Assembly (NCBI RefSeq): GCF_017347605.1
Contig: NZ_AP024484.1
Location: 992,001-1,056,000 of the forward strand
Direction: 5' to 3'
Source of the DNA: Prevotella herbatica
GTDB taxonomy: Bacteria; Bacteroidota; Bacteroidia; Bacteroidales; Bacteroidaceae
Length of the DNA stretch: 64,000 bases
Shown: positions 10,681 through 20,114 of the stretch, piece by piece
How the letters are laid out: every line of letters begins with the position of its first letter
How positions within the stretch are numbered: position 1 is the first letter of the stretch
Translations under genes and position numbers: made by a program
The notes under the pieces: model-generated
What the model was told of the DNA's origin: nothing
The model's database searches: none
Seen by the model: the letters and a program-made list of their open reading frames with translations, nothing else

Positions 10681-10763
10681 CCTCCACTTTAAGTGTAAGT
10701 TGCTATCTTGTAATATGTTAAGTGGTGGAGGTATACCTCCACTATCATCCACTGTCCTCCACT
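10681..10763. repeat. Cluster of CCTCCACT motifs
   Basis: The octamer CCTCCACT or a one-base variant occurs at 10681, 10736, 10747 and 10756, plus the reverse orientation at about 10721-10731. Two copies meet head to head to form a perfect 18-base palindrome, GTGGAGGTATACCTCCAC, at 10725-10742. No gene overlaps it. Confidence 0.75.
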
Positions 10764-10920
10764 AAAATTTGCTATTTTCTGCGATAAAATAGATAGTCAT
10801 ACCCTGATCACTACTTTAATGGTTTGACTATTGTTAAAGAATAAAATAGAAATTTATTTACTATATCTTAATCCATAAACATCTCGTTGATACAACTAAA
10901 ACATTAGTAACGACAAAACA

Positions 10921-11030
10921 CAAACGTTTGATCGATGGAATGGAAACTTTATAACGTAGAAACGCAAATGTTTGATCGATGGAATAGAAACTTTGTATCG
11001 TAGAAACGCAAACGTTTGATCGACAGAACG
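10921..11030. repeat. 44-bp tandem direct repeat, about 2.5 copies
   Basis: Unit 1 (10921-10964) and unit 2 (10965-11008) are 44 bases each with only a few differences; a third partial unit runs 11009-11030. Each unit starts CAAACGTTTGATCGA and ends GTAGAAACG. The block is bracketed by a second direct repeat, AGTAACGACAAAACA near 10906 and AGTAACGATAAAACA near 11060. Apparent ORFs here only reflect the repeat. Confidence 0.85.
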
Positions 11031-11183
11031 GGTTGATAGATGATGAATAATAAAAACTTAGTAACGATAAAACAGAGGCATCCTTCAATGTAGCAGAAAC
11101 TCAGTATCGTTAAACGGATTTATTACTAGCAGCAAAGCTGCAAAACGCAATGATAATATAATTAGCTTCTCCGACATATCATT

Positions 11184-11252
11184 GAGTGATAAGGGCCTTA
11201 TCACTCTGCACTTTGCGATACATTAGATAGTGATTAGGCCCTAATCACTATC
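11184..11252. repeat. Pair of related GGCC-centred quasi-palindromes
   Basis: First hairpin 11184-11206: 10-bp arms (GAGTGATAAG / CTTATCACTC) around GGC. Second hairpin 11226-11252: 12-bp arms (GATAGTGATTAG / CTAATCACTATC) around GCC. Both share the core GTGATnAG, and 19 bases separate them. Confidence 0.8.
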
Positions 11253-11343
11253 CAATAGAATAGCTGAATGATATTTCTTGCAAAAAATCAGGTAACTTGA
11301 TAATTTGGAATAAAACGCTAAAGATAGGTGTGATTTGCACTTT

Positions 11344-11425
11344 AATGTCACTTTTACCCCGATAATGTCACTTAATGTCACTCGCTCGCCCCTTATAAAC
11401 AAAGGGTTTGTGACAAAGTGACATT
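11344..11425. repeat. AATGTCACTT motif cluster with ATAAACAAAGGG core
   Basis: AATGTCACT(T) occurs at 11344, 11364 and 11374, and inverted (AGTGACATT) at 11417-11425. Between them is CCCCTTATAAACAAAGGG (11389-11406). The core ATAAACARAGGG recurs in the two inverted repeats at 43.1 and 44.0 kb, which use a different flanking motif. Confidence 0.75.
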
Positions 11426-11898
11426 AGTGGCATTAAAAAAACTTTTTCTGGTATAATGTCTTTAGCCGGAATAGGTTTACATTTGTTATTAAATAAGTTG
11501 TCTCACCTTACCTGATTGGTTGTCATTCAATCCAATATGTGTCTTCAACAACCATTCCAAAGAAACAAACTCAGATTCGTTGACTAAAAAAACATGTTAA
11601 TAACTATAATTCAGCTATTCCAAAGTACGATTGCTGATTTTAAGTGAACTGCACTAATTATGTATTATACCTCAGAATATGGTGATATTGAGGTTGTTGT
11701 ATTATTAAAAATGAGTAAAGAGCGACCTTAACTGTATACATATTAAAAATATTGATATAATATGTTAAACATATTCCACTCTATCATAATTTTACATATA
11801 TTTACAATCGAAAACAAAAATGTATGTTTTTAACGCAACAACTAAAAGAACTATCCACATATTTTGTGGAATATATAATCTAATAACAATTTTAATTA

Positions 11899-12960
11899 AT
11901 GAAAACATTATTCTTTTTGCATATTTTTGTATTGCAATTGGGTGTTACGCCAGTCTATAGTCAGATTAACCTGTCCGGCATGGCACCATTATCCACCGAT
12001 AGCTTACAGAAAAGCAAGATTCATTATTTCTCCCCAGGCAAGGGTGGTAAGCACAAAGTATGGGATTTCTCCCGCAAACTTGGCTCGAAGGAGTCATCTC
12101 AGGTCATGTTCATGAAAGACAGTACTGGCGTTGTGTCAGTCAGTGAATCTGGCAAAAACCGTTACTATCATGCAACTTCAGACACACTCATTCAGTTTGC
12201 CAGCGAGTCGCCATTGGAAAGAAGAGAGTATATCAGGAAGAAACTTACAAAGAAATTCCCCCTTGAATACGGAGACTCCATCAGTAAAGGATTCAGATGC
12301 GAGGGTATGTACTGTGGCAATCATCCCTTCCGAGAGGTAGGAACAACAACGGTACACGTAGATGCAGCAGGTTCAATTGTGCTTGCCGAGAATGATACCG
12401 TAAGAAATGTGCGAAGAGTGCACACAATTGATTCATATTCCATCGGTATGAATATAAATGTAGCTGCGCTTGATACGGCAAAACTAACTCAGGTGATAGA
12501 TGAACGCTATGAGTGGTTTGTTTCAAAGTCACAATATCCAATCATTGAGGATGTGACCAGCACTACTTATCTCAACATGGATGTAATCGGTACAACAAAA
12601 TATGCCTATTGCAACCTTCCGAAAGATAAGGTAGCGCTCTATATTCGCCCAGAGGATGAAAATGCTTCAGATTGGCAGGACAATTCTTTTGACGAGACAC
12701 AGGCAGAACCTGATATCATCCACTACAGTATAGAAACCAATGGAGGCGTTATCAACATCAAATACGACCTTGATGTAGATGCAACCATCTGTACTATTGT
12801 TGCCAGTCACATGGGTATAACCTATCGTCACGGAGAGTGGACCCAGAAGGCAGGAGAAGGATATACTGCAGAAATAAATTGTAACGGATTACATCATGGA
12901 ACGTATATTCTTTATATTAATGTTAACGGAAAAGTATATAGCAAAAAGGTAATACTATGA
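11899..12960 (+). CDS. Exported protein heading the RHS operon, possible T9SS C-terminal tail
   Basis: Unrecognised 353-residue protein. A Sec signal (1-22, ending VYSQ) is followed by a beta-rich body with no motif I can name. The last 70 or so residues (from about IETNGGVINIKYDL to LHHGTYILYINVNGKVYSKKVIL) resemble a type A T9SS sorting domain, with the usual final GTYIL...NG..YSKKV pattern. Its stop codon overlaps the start of the first RHS gene (ATGA), so the two are translationally coupled. It may be a surface-exported partner of the RHS proteins. The T9SS assignment rests on pattern resemblance only. Confidence 0.6.
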   Translation: MKTLFFLHIFVLQLGVTPVYSQINLSGMAPLSTDSLQKSKIHYFSPGKGGKHKVWDFSRKLGSKESSQVMFMKDSTGVVSVSESGKNRYYHATSDTLIQFASESPLERREYIRKKLTKKFPLEYGDSISKGFRCEGMYCGNHPFREVGTTTVHVDAAGSIVLAENDTVRNVRRVHTIDSYSIGMNINVAALDTAKLTQVIDERYEWFVSKSQYPIIEDVTSTTYLNMDVIGTTKYAYCNLPKDKVALYIRPEDENASDWQDNSFDETQAEPDIIHYSIETNGGVINIKYDLDVDATICTIVASHMGITYRHGEWTQKAGEGYTAEINCNGLHHGTYILYINVNGKVYSKKVIL

Positions 12961-15900
12961 TTAAATATATAAAAAAAACAACAATACTATTATTCATTTT
13001 ATTGACTTACTTCAGTCTTACTCATGCAGATGAGAATCAAGACCTGCAGAATATCTATAAGAGTTTTCTTCCAGACTTCCAAAAACTGACTCCAGAAGCA
13101 AGTGCACTTGGACAATATGGGAAATATAGTGCTTCTGGTTATACTGGTGTTCCACATATCTCAATACCTTTATTCAGTATTGGCTCTAGTAATTTCACCA
13201 TGCCTATAGAACTGAACTATGATGCTTCTGGAATAAAGGTCGAACAGCAGGCAACGTATGTCGGATTGGGATGGAACCTGATGATGGGCGGAAACATCAG
13301 CCAAATCGTATGTGGGCAAAGCGATTTTTATGAAACGTCATATAATATTTCAATATCCAACTTAGATTTGCTGCAGACAATATTACCTAATGTTAAATAT
13401 ATTTTATCTCCAACGTGCACATTAGCTTCTGTCAAATTTCCTGCGATTCCTAATGGTCCTGACGGTTATTGTTTACCTATAGAAGCAGACCGAAAGAAAT
13501 ATGACATTTTGCAAGCTGTCTCAAAGGGAGCAAAAGTTCCTGATATTTTCCAAGCATCATTTTGCGGTCATAGCGTTTCTTTCATAATTGACACTTCTAA
13601 TAAGAATGCTAAGATTATTGGTAATGATGCAACAAATTACAAGATAGAACTGACGGAATATACTGCTATCTATCCTCATAGCATTGAAATTACGGATGAC
13701 CATGGGCTTAAGTATATTTTTACAGAAGCTCCAGAGAATAATATGTATGACCATGCTTCATACAATCTATCGAAAATCAAAAATGCAGCTGACCAGAGCT
13801 TGGCTGAATTCAAATATTTAAAAGAGTCTTGTGATTTTTTGAGACCCTATTATGAAACTGTTGGTAAACCTGATAAGAGCTATGACAGGCCTATAGAGTC
13901 AGCAGCAATACGAAAGCAATTCATTGATCGTAATTATCCTTTTAGTTTGTTGGAACATGTCGCTAACGAATACTATCCTGAAACTATAACAACTGACAAA
14001 GAAACAGTTACGCTTACTTATGGCAATAGAGAAGATATTAAACAAGCAAAACGAATAGACAAAATAACAGTACAGTCAAATAGCAACAAGAACTCGATTA
14101 TACATACCGCCATTTTTAAGTATGGGAACTTTACTGAAAGTAATTACGATAGAGAGCTTTGTAATAGGTACGATTATACAAGCGTGTATAGCTATAATCG
14201 ATTAAAACTAACAGACATTACTGTAGATGGAAAGAAATACTCTTTCGGGTATAACGAAGGTATAGCATTGCCTTCACGGTTAAGTGTACAACAAGATTTT
14301 TGGGGCTATTATAATGGAGAACGTAACACAGACGGCTTTTGCGCTTCGCCAGAATATAAAAATCAGAACAACGACAAGCTTGTTAGTGTTGAAACTGTTG
14401 GACCTGCTAATCGTTATGCTTCGGAATACCTTTGCGAGGCAGGAACTTTGAACAAGATTATATACCCCACTGGCGGATATACGAAGTTTGATTATGAGAT
14501 AAACCACTTTGATGATGTTGATGGAAATAATTACTATCCATCAGCCACTTCAACTTCAAGTGTGGTGCATGTAAGAACAGAGTCATGTGCTTCTGGTTAT
14601 ACAGGAAGAGGGTATAAAACCACAGCAGATACAAGTGAATTTGATATTGACCAACCTACAAAAGTAGACATAACTTCAAGCACTCCATATTACCCATCTT
14701 CACAACAATACTATAGGTTTTGTGTAAGTATTGTTGGTAAGGATGCCAATGGAAATACGGTATTCTCCAGGTATTATGACAAATATAATGACAAACAGGA
14801 TATTAAAGAGTCATGTGAACTTCCTAAGGGGCATTATGTATTATCAAGTCTATACGCTAGTGTTGCAAGTGGATTAATAACTGGCGGTAGCATAAATGTA
14901 TTGTTTCCTCCTGAATACAAAGAAGATTTATCTATTGCTGACGCTAGTGGAAAGTCAATTGGCGGGGGGATGAGAATCAAAAAAATAGAGAATTATGATA
15001 ACAATAACACTCTTCTTGGTTCCACTCTATATAAATACGAAGGTGGAAGACTTTTGGTCCCAACAGTTCAGGCAGAACTAATACCCATGGCGTCTTTTTA
15101 TCCCATAACTGGGGATTTTAATAAATATAAACAAGTTTATGATTGTAGATTTTTCTTTATAACATCAAATCCTACCTATCCAGCGATATGCTCTCTAGGA
15201 TGCCCAAATGTTGGATATTCAAAAGTAACTAAGGAATCTTACGATAAAAACGGACAACTTATGTCTTATGACATAGAAAAATATAATAATAAAGGATATA
15301 ATATTTATTATAACATGTTCGGAGTAAATTTAGATGGATTAAATGGGAAATTGGCAGAATCCATGACATATTCAAAGGATAAGACTCTAATGGATAAAGT
15401 TTCCTATTCTTATTCGACTATTGGTTTAAATCCTGCATTGAACAATATGATATTTTTTCCATGGGCGCGTTGTCTTGATACGAATCCAGGAAGTACATAT
15501 TTTGATACATATTATAAGTACTCTTTATATCCTAAATATCCAATATGCGCATTGCCCCAAAGCGTAACTGAAACAAATTACATAAATGGAAAGCCAATGT
15601 CTCCTGTTACCACATCTTACGAATACAAAGAAAGTAATTATCAACCAAAATTTATATCAAAGAGCAACGGCTATGAATCCTCATCTACGAATATTTGGTA
15701 CCCAGAAGACGGTATGGTTATCAGCAAAGCAAACAACACGCTTAAGACTGAACTGCAGAATAAAGGGTATAATCCTGATGCAATGTTAAATAATAAGCAT
15801 TGCATCAGCGAAAAAACAATAGAGGAGGAATCCCGAAACGGTTCTTTAAGAGGCGGATACCTAAATTTGTATGAAGAATTGCCGAATGGCTTACCTGTCA

Positions 15901-16361
15901 TTGAAAAAAGCTATTCTATTCAACCATCTCATGCGCAACTTCTTGAAATAGAAATTACTGATTATGACAACTATGGCAATATTCGTGAATATAAAAAGAA
16001 AGACGGAACTCCAGTGACTATCATCTGGTCATACAACCATCAGTATCCAGTAATGGAAATTATTGGAAGAAAACATAATGATTTCAATAATGAAATTATG
16101 ACACAGATTTCAGATTTGGAAGGTAGATCAGATGTATCCCCAGATGTTATTAGAAATTTGTATAACAGTTTGATAAAGCAAAAGTACCAAGGAGTAATGA
16201 TAAATGCTTACATATATTCCCCAGAGCATACCATATCAAGCATCATTCATCCCAATGGGAATGAAACGAAATACAGCTATGACAGCTATGGGAGGCTAAT
16301 AATGGCAAGTGATGCCTCTGACAATATCCTTCAAAAGTACATTTACAACTATAAAAAATAA
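12957..16361 (+). CDS. RHS-type shell protein, N-terminal half (RHS-A)
   Basis: Large exported protein (1134 residues) of the RHS/YD-repeat and TcB-like shell class. A Sec signal (about 1-24, ending THAD) is followed by an SpvB/TcB-like opening segment (GYTGVPHISIPLFSI, LNYDASGIKVEQQATYVGLGWNL, about 58-110). YD-type repeats follow, the last being YDSYGRLIMASDASDN near the C-terminus. It carries no RHS core cleavage motif and no toxin tip. It ends 5 bases before the next gene, and the pair appears to split one RHS cage into two polypeptides, a form common in Bacteroidota. Which export route carries it is unknown. Confidence 0.8.
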   Translation: MIKYIKKTTILLFILLTYFSLTHADENQDLQNIYKSFLPDFQKLTPEASALGQYGKYSASGYTGVPHISIPLFSIGSSNFTMPIELNYDASGIKVEQQATYVGLGWNLMMGGNISQIVCGQSDFYETSYNISISNLDLLQTILPNVKYILSPTCTLASVKFPAIPNGPDGYCLPIEADRKKYDILQAVSKGAKVPDIFQASFCGHSVSFIIDTSNKNAKIIGNDATNYKIELTEYTAIYPHSIEITDDHGLKYIFTEAPENNMYDHASYNLSKIKNAADQSLAEFKYLKESCDFLRPYYETVGKPDKSYDRPIESAAIRKQFIDRNYPFSLLEHVANEYYPETITTDKETVTLTYGNREDIKQAKRIDKITVQSNSNKNSIIHTAIFKYGNFTESNYDRELCNRYDYTSVYSYNRLKLTDITVDGKKYSFGYNEGIALPSRLSVQQDFWGYYNGERNTDGFCASPEYKNQNNDKLVSVETVGPANRYASEYLCEAGTLNKIIYPTGGYTKFDYEINHFDDVDGNNYYPSATSTSSVVHVRTESCASGYTGRGYKTTADTSEFDIDQPTKVDITSSTPYYPSSQQYYRFCVSIVGKDANGNTVFSRYYDKYNDKQDIKESCELPKGHYVLSSLYASVASGLITGGSINVLFPPEYKEDLSIADASGKSIGGGMRIKKIENYDNNNTLLGSTLYKYEGGRLLVPTVQAELIPMASFYPITGDFNKYKQVYDCRFFFITSNPTYPAICSLGCPNVGYSKVTKESYDKNGQLMSYDIEKYNNKGYNIYYNMFGVNLDGLNGKLAESMTYSKDKTLMDKVSYSYSTIGLNPALNNMIFFPWARCLDTNPGSTYFDTYYKYSLYPKYPICALPQSVTETNYINGKPMSPVTTSYEYKESNYQPKFISKSNGYESSSTNIWYPEDGMVISKANNTLKTELQNKGYNPDAMLNNKHCISEKTIEEESRNGSLRGGYLNLYEELPNGLPVIEKSYSIQPSHAQLLEIEITDYDNYGNIREYKKKDGTPVTIIWSYNHQYPVMEIIGRKHNDFNNEIMTQISDLEGRSDVSPDVIRNLYNSLIKQKYQGVMINAYIYSPEHTISSIIHPNGNETKYSYDSYGRLIMASDASDNILQKYIYNYKK

Positions 16362-16366
16362 GCATC

Positions 16367-19300
16367 ATGAACAAAATAAAACAACTTTTGATAATTCTGC
16401 CATTTGTGCCAACCTTGTGTCTGGCTCAAACCGACAGAGAGAATTATGTCCAATCCATTACGATGCTTGATGCTAAAGGTACAGATTTCATACAAGCAGT
16501 TCAATATTATGATGGTCTTGGCTATCCAACGCTCTCTGTTGCTACAGCTGGCGTCAATGGCGAAACTGCATATTCCCTGACAACATACGATGCCGTAGGT
16601 CACAAAAACCGAGAATATGTTCCCGTACCTGGCACCAATCTGGATTATATAAATGAAAGCAGTATCAATTCCAAGGGGGATTTTTATATGGATAATAGTG
16701 GCTTTACCCAGAACCATTATGATGCCCTTAACAGAGTGACAGCTGTTGATATCGCCGGAGAGAAATGGAGAGGAGCGGGAAAGCAGAACAAAACTGAATA
16801 CCTCGCAAATATTGCATCAGACTATGTCCTACACTATGAGGCACCAGAGGATGGTTCCTATAGCCTGAGACATCCAGAGAATACATCTTACCAGTATTAT
16901 CCCGAAGGCATACTCAACAAGGTCGTATCCTATGATGCAGACAACAAGAGTGTAACTGTTTTCACAGACCTGCATGGTAATAAGATACTCGAGCGTACAG
17001 CTGCCGGTGATACGTACTATGTATACAATGTCCTTGGACAACTTCGTTTCGTCCTTTCGCCATCCTATCAAAGTTCTCACAATGAAGCAATATTTGCCTA
17101 TGAATATCGTTATGATGATAGAGGACGTATGGTTAAGAAGATTCTTCCTCAATGTGGCACTACTCAGTATTGGTACGACATGGCTGACCATGTGGCTTAT
17201 ATGAGAGATCCTGCACTCGGAAGCAGATACAGGTTTTATCTATATGACAATCTTGGAAGACTGTGCGTACAGGGTACTTGTATTGATGGTAATCGAGATT
17301 ACTCGATACTCTCTGCAACAACTTACGTAAGTGGGTCTGACGGTATCTGCAATTCTGGCTATACTATCCCCTATACCATCAACGACCCAAAGCTTGAGAT
17401 TGTCAACTATTACGACAATTATGATTTCATTGGTAAAAATCTTATATCTACAATGCCGACAGTAACCATTAACCAGAACCAAGAACAATACGCCATTGGA
17501 TCCCAGACGGGATTGGTGGTATATGCAACCAATGGTGAAGCACTTGGTTCCATTGATGTGTACGACTATAAAGGACAAGTCGTAAGGTCTGTTCGTAAAG
17601 GAATCAATGGATTTATTGAGGATGTAAACACAGAATATACATTCACTGGTGCTATTGACAACACGGTGGCTAATGTCAATGTTGGATATGGCAGTGATTT
17701 TATCGCTAAAACTGACTATACATACAAGTGTGGTAAGAAGATGAAAATGAATCTTTCATTAAGTCATGGTATAACAGTACTACCACGAGAAACAGAATAC
17801 CTCTATGACGCTATAGGCAGACTAAGTAGTAAAAGTAGGCAGCTAACGACAACAGGCAAGTCTGATTGTTCGTATTCCTATGATGTTCATGGATGGCTTA
17901 CAGGCATTAATAGCAATGGCTTTCGTGAAAACTTATACTACTCAGACGGTCTCGATGGCGGATGTTACAATGGCAACATAAGCACCATGAAATGGAAGGC
18001 AAGTAATGATGGTGGGTATAATGGATATAACCTGAAATACGATGACAGCAACCGTCTATACAATGCAGTCTATGGCTCAGGTGATAATCTCTCAAACAAC
18101 AAGAATTACTTCGACGAGCATGTAGAATACGACTGTAATGGCAACATCACCGGACTGAAGCGGAGTGGTCTCGTGGACAAGATACATGGCAGTTTTGGCA
18201 TGGTCGACAACCTGTATATGACGTATGGCGGCAACAGATTGACAAGTGTCCGTGACAATGCAACTCAGCTCACTTATGAAGGTGCAACTGACTTCAATGG
18301 AGAGCCTAATAAGGAATATCCTCTAACTTACAACGATGCTGGTTCTCTCATAAGCGATGCTGGTCGTAAAATAGCCAAGATTGACTATGACTATCTCAAC
18401 AATCCAGTCCGCATACAGTTCACTGATGGCAACGTGACCAAGTACATCTACAGTGCTACAGGCGAGAAGCTCCGAGTGATATATCAGACTGCTGTTCCTA
18501 ATATCGCTGTTGCGATTGGCGATACAAAAGAACTTGCCCCTTCAGAGATTCAATGTACAGACTACAATGATTATCTCCTTGGCGGCAATCTTACACTAAA
18601 GAACGGACACATAGACAAATATCAGTTCGAAGAGGGTTACTGTCAGGCAGAAAAGAATTCCTCTAATGCAAGTATCGATGACTTCACATTCTACTACTAC
18701 GATAAGGATCATCTTGGCAACATCCGTCAGGTAACGAAAGCAGATGGCAGCCAAACAGGAAATGTCGTCCAGACTATCAACTATTATCCATTCGGAATGC
18801 AGTTCTGCGATGGCACCACTTGCAACATTGATCAAAAGCACAAGTATAATGGAAAGGAGTTTGACAACATGCATGGCTTAAACACCTACGACTACGGAGC
18901 ACGCCAGTACAACCCTGCCACCGCACGATGGGATAGAATGGACCCTCTCTGCGAGAAATACTATAGTATCTCGCCGTATGCTTACTGTTGTAACAATCCG
19001 GTTGCTTATTATGATGTTGCAGGATTAGATAGTGTTTATTATAATGAAAGTGGTATAGAAATACAAAGACGTAACTGTGCAAATAGTTTGAATTTTGTTA
19101 TAAAAACAAGCCAGAGTACAGCTGAATTATATAAAGATTCCAATCCTGATCAAAAAGGGGTTAGTAATCCTATTTCAAAAGAGAATGCCATATCAACTGA
19201 AGAAGAAATACGAAAAGGTAATTTAGCGGGTGATCACATGAAGAATGTGACCCAATTTGGCAGTAATAGCGAGATGTCAGCTATGATATCTAGTATAGAA

Positions 19301-19639
19301 GACGACGGAACAGGTGGCGTTAGTGACCAAAATAACAGGGAATATTCTGGCAAATTTACTGATACCGGTGTTAAAGATGTAAAAAAAAGTTCTGTAGGAG
19401 ATCTTTCTAAGAATGATAATTTGGTTTCATATGGAAATTCTGATTGGCATAGCCATCCAAGTGGTTCTAAAACTTATAAGCCTGGATATTCAAGAACTTG
19501 GCAACAAGCTCCATCAAAGCAAGATTTAAAAACTGCTAATCATGCAGAATTTGTAGTGGGATGTGGTAATAAAACAATATATAAATATAATAAATATGGA
19601 ATTATTTCAACTTGTCCGTCGTCTGTGTTTTCTAAATAG
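16367..19639 (+). CDS. RHS core protein with JAMM/JAB-like C-terminal toxin tip (RHS-B)
   Basis: Exported RHS protein of 1090 residues. A signal peptide (1-20, ending CLAQ) precedes a DUF6443-like opening (YVQSITMLDAKGTDFIQ). Many YD repeats follow (YDNLGRLCVQG, YDAIGRLSSKSR, YDVHGWLTGIN), then the RHS core (YDYGARQYNPATARWDRMDP, about 844-863) ending YYDVAGLD. The last 200 residues are an AT-richer, unrelated tip with His1028-x-His1030-Pro and Ser1050-x-x-Asp1053, the zinc-binding HxHP...SxxD arrangement of JAMM/JAB peptidases. A nearby upstream Glu is available. I infer an isopeptidase-like or Toxin-JAB1-type effector. The following gene overlaps its 3' end and is the likely immunity gene. 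Confidence 0.8.
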   Translation: MNKIKQLLIILPFVPTLCLAQTDRENYVQSITMLDAKGTDFIQAVQYYDGLGYPTLSVATAGVNGETAYSLTTYDAVGHKNREYVPVPGTNLDYINESSINSKGDFYMDNSGFTQNHYDALNRVTAVDIAGEKWRGAGKQNKTEYLANIASDYVLHYEAPEDGSYSLRHPENTSYQYYPEGILNKVVSYDADNKSVTVFTDLHGNKILERTAAGDTYYVYNVLGQLRFVLSPSYQSSHNEAIFAYEYRYDDRGRMVKKILPQCGTTQYWYDMADHVAYMRDPALGSRYRFYLYDNLGRLCVQGTCIDGNRDYSILSATTYVSGSDGICNSGYTIPYTINDPKLEIVNYYDNYDFIGKNLISTMPTVTINQNQEQYAIGSQTGLVVYATNGEALGSIDVYDYKGQVVRSVRKGINGFIEDVNTEYTFTGAIDNTVANVNVGYGSDFIAKTDYTYKCGKKMKMNLSLSHGITVLPRETEYLYDAIGRLSSKSRQLTTTGKSDCSYSYDVHGWLTGINSNGFRENLYYSDGLDGGCYNGNISTMKWKASNDGGYNGYNLKYDDSNRLYNAVYGSGDNLSNNKNYFDEHVEYDCNGNITGLKRSGLVDKIHGSFGMVDNLYMTYGGNRLTSVRDNATQLTYEGATDFNGEPNKEYPLTYNDAGSLISDAGRKIAKIDYDYLNNPVRIQFTDGNVTKYIYSATGEKLRVIYQTAVPNIAVAIGDTKELAPSEIQCTDYNDYLLGGNLTLKNGHIDKYQFEEGYCQAEKNSSNASIDDFTFYYYDKDHLGNIRQVTKADGSQTGNVVQTINYYPFGMQFCDGTTCNIDQKHKYNGKEFDNMHGLNTYDYGARQYNPATARWDRMDPLCEKYYSISPYAYCCNNPVAYYDVAGLDSVYYNESGIEIQRRNCANSLNFVIKTSQSTAELYKDSNPDQKGVSNPISKENAISTEEEIRKGNLAGDHMKNVTQFGSNSEMSAMISSIEDDGTGGVSDQNNREYSGKFTDTGVKDVKKSSVGDLSKNDNLVSYGNSDWHSHPSGSKTYKPGYSRTWQQAPSKQDLKTANHAEFVVGCGNKTIYKYNKYGIISTCPSSVFSK

Positions 19640-20036
19640 AAGCATAGTTCTGCTATTTATAGTATGTGGTGTACCTCATACTTTTTATGCTCAAAATAGC
19701 TATTTAAAGCAATATGATTATATAATAAAGGATCTTCTTAAGACTATTAAATCAGATACCCTTTATTTTTCTTTCGATGGTGATTCTTGTATAGAAGATT
19801 CTATAAGAAAGCATGTTAAAAATAAAAGAGCAAAGGTAGAAATGCCTATGAAAGATGATTACGTATACATTGTTTCATACCCTAAAATAATTAAACATCG
19901 CCTGTTTATTCAAGTTATGCAAACATGGTTGGTTGCCGATCATAAGGTTCTTTTAAATAACAATTCTATAGAATATTTCTTTGGAAAGAAAAAAGTAATA
20001 CGCAAGGCATCACACACTATACATGGGAATAAATAA
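19596..20036 (+). CDS. Candidate immunity protein for the RHS toxin tip
   Basis: Unrecognised small exported protein (146 residues from ATG 19596). A GTG at 19563 is possible, but the ATG gives a clean signal peptide (RSIVLLFIVCGVPHTFYAQ). The mature part is lysine-rich, about 115 residues, with no known motif. It begins 44 bases inside the RHS toxin gene in another frame and is as AT-rich as the toxin tip, so the two probably moved together. Position, size and export match immunity proteins acting in the periplasm against an exported tip. Function is inferred from context alone. Confidence 0.6.
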   Translation: MELFQLVRRLCFLNRSIVLLFIVCGVPHTFYAQNSYLKQYDYIIKDLLKTIKSDTLYFSFDGDSCIEDSIRKHVKNKRAKVEMPMKDDYVYIVSYPKIIKHRLFIQVMQTWLVADHKVLLNNNSIEYFFGKKKVIRKASHTIHGNK

Positions 20037-20114
20037 TAGTTAAATCAAGTCGTATTGCGCAAAAAACAAATAGATAATGATGAACAAGTGTGACATAGGA
20101 AGTTCTACAGGTGA

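Larger units (their letters stand above)
10441..11898. other. 1.46-kb gene-free gap rich in short repeats
   Basis: No convincing coding region is present on either strand. The gap separates the divergent pectin and RHS operons, so it must hold both promoters, but no clean TTTG/TAnnTTTG pair was found for either. It contains four distinct short-repeat clusters (10681-10763, 10921-11030, 11184-11252, 11344-11425), listed separately. An imperfect hairpin TCCACA-TATTT-TGTGGA (11854-11870) lies 28 bases before the RHS operon and could be regulatory. Confidence 0.7.

Noticed and set aside
10921-11030. CRISPR array
   Set aside because: Units are directly abutting with no unique spacers, and no cas gene is in the window.
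10861-11088. 75-codon minus-strand ORF
   Set aside because: Its protein is internally repetitive because it translates the 44-bp tandem repeat.
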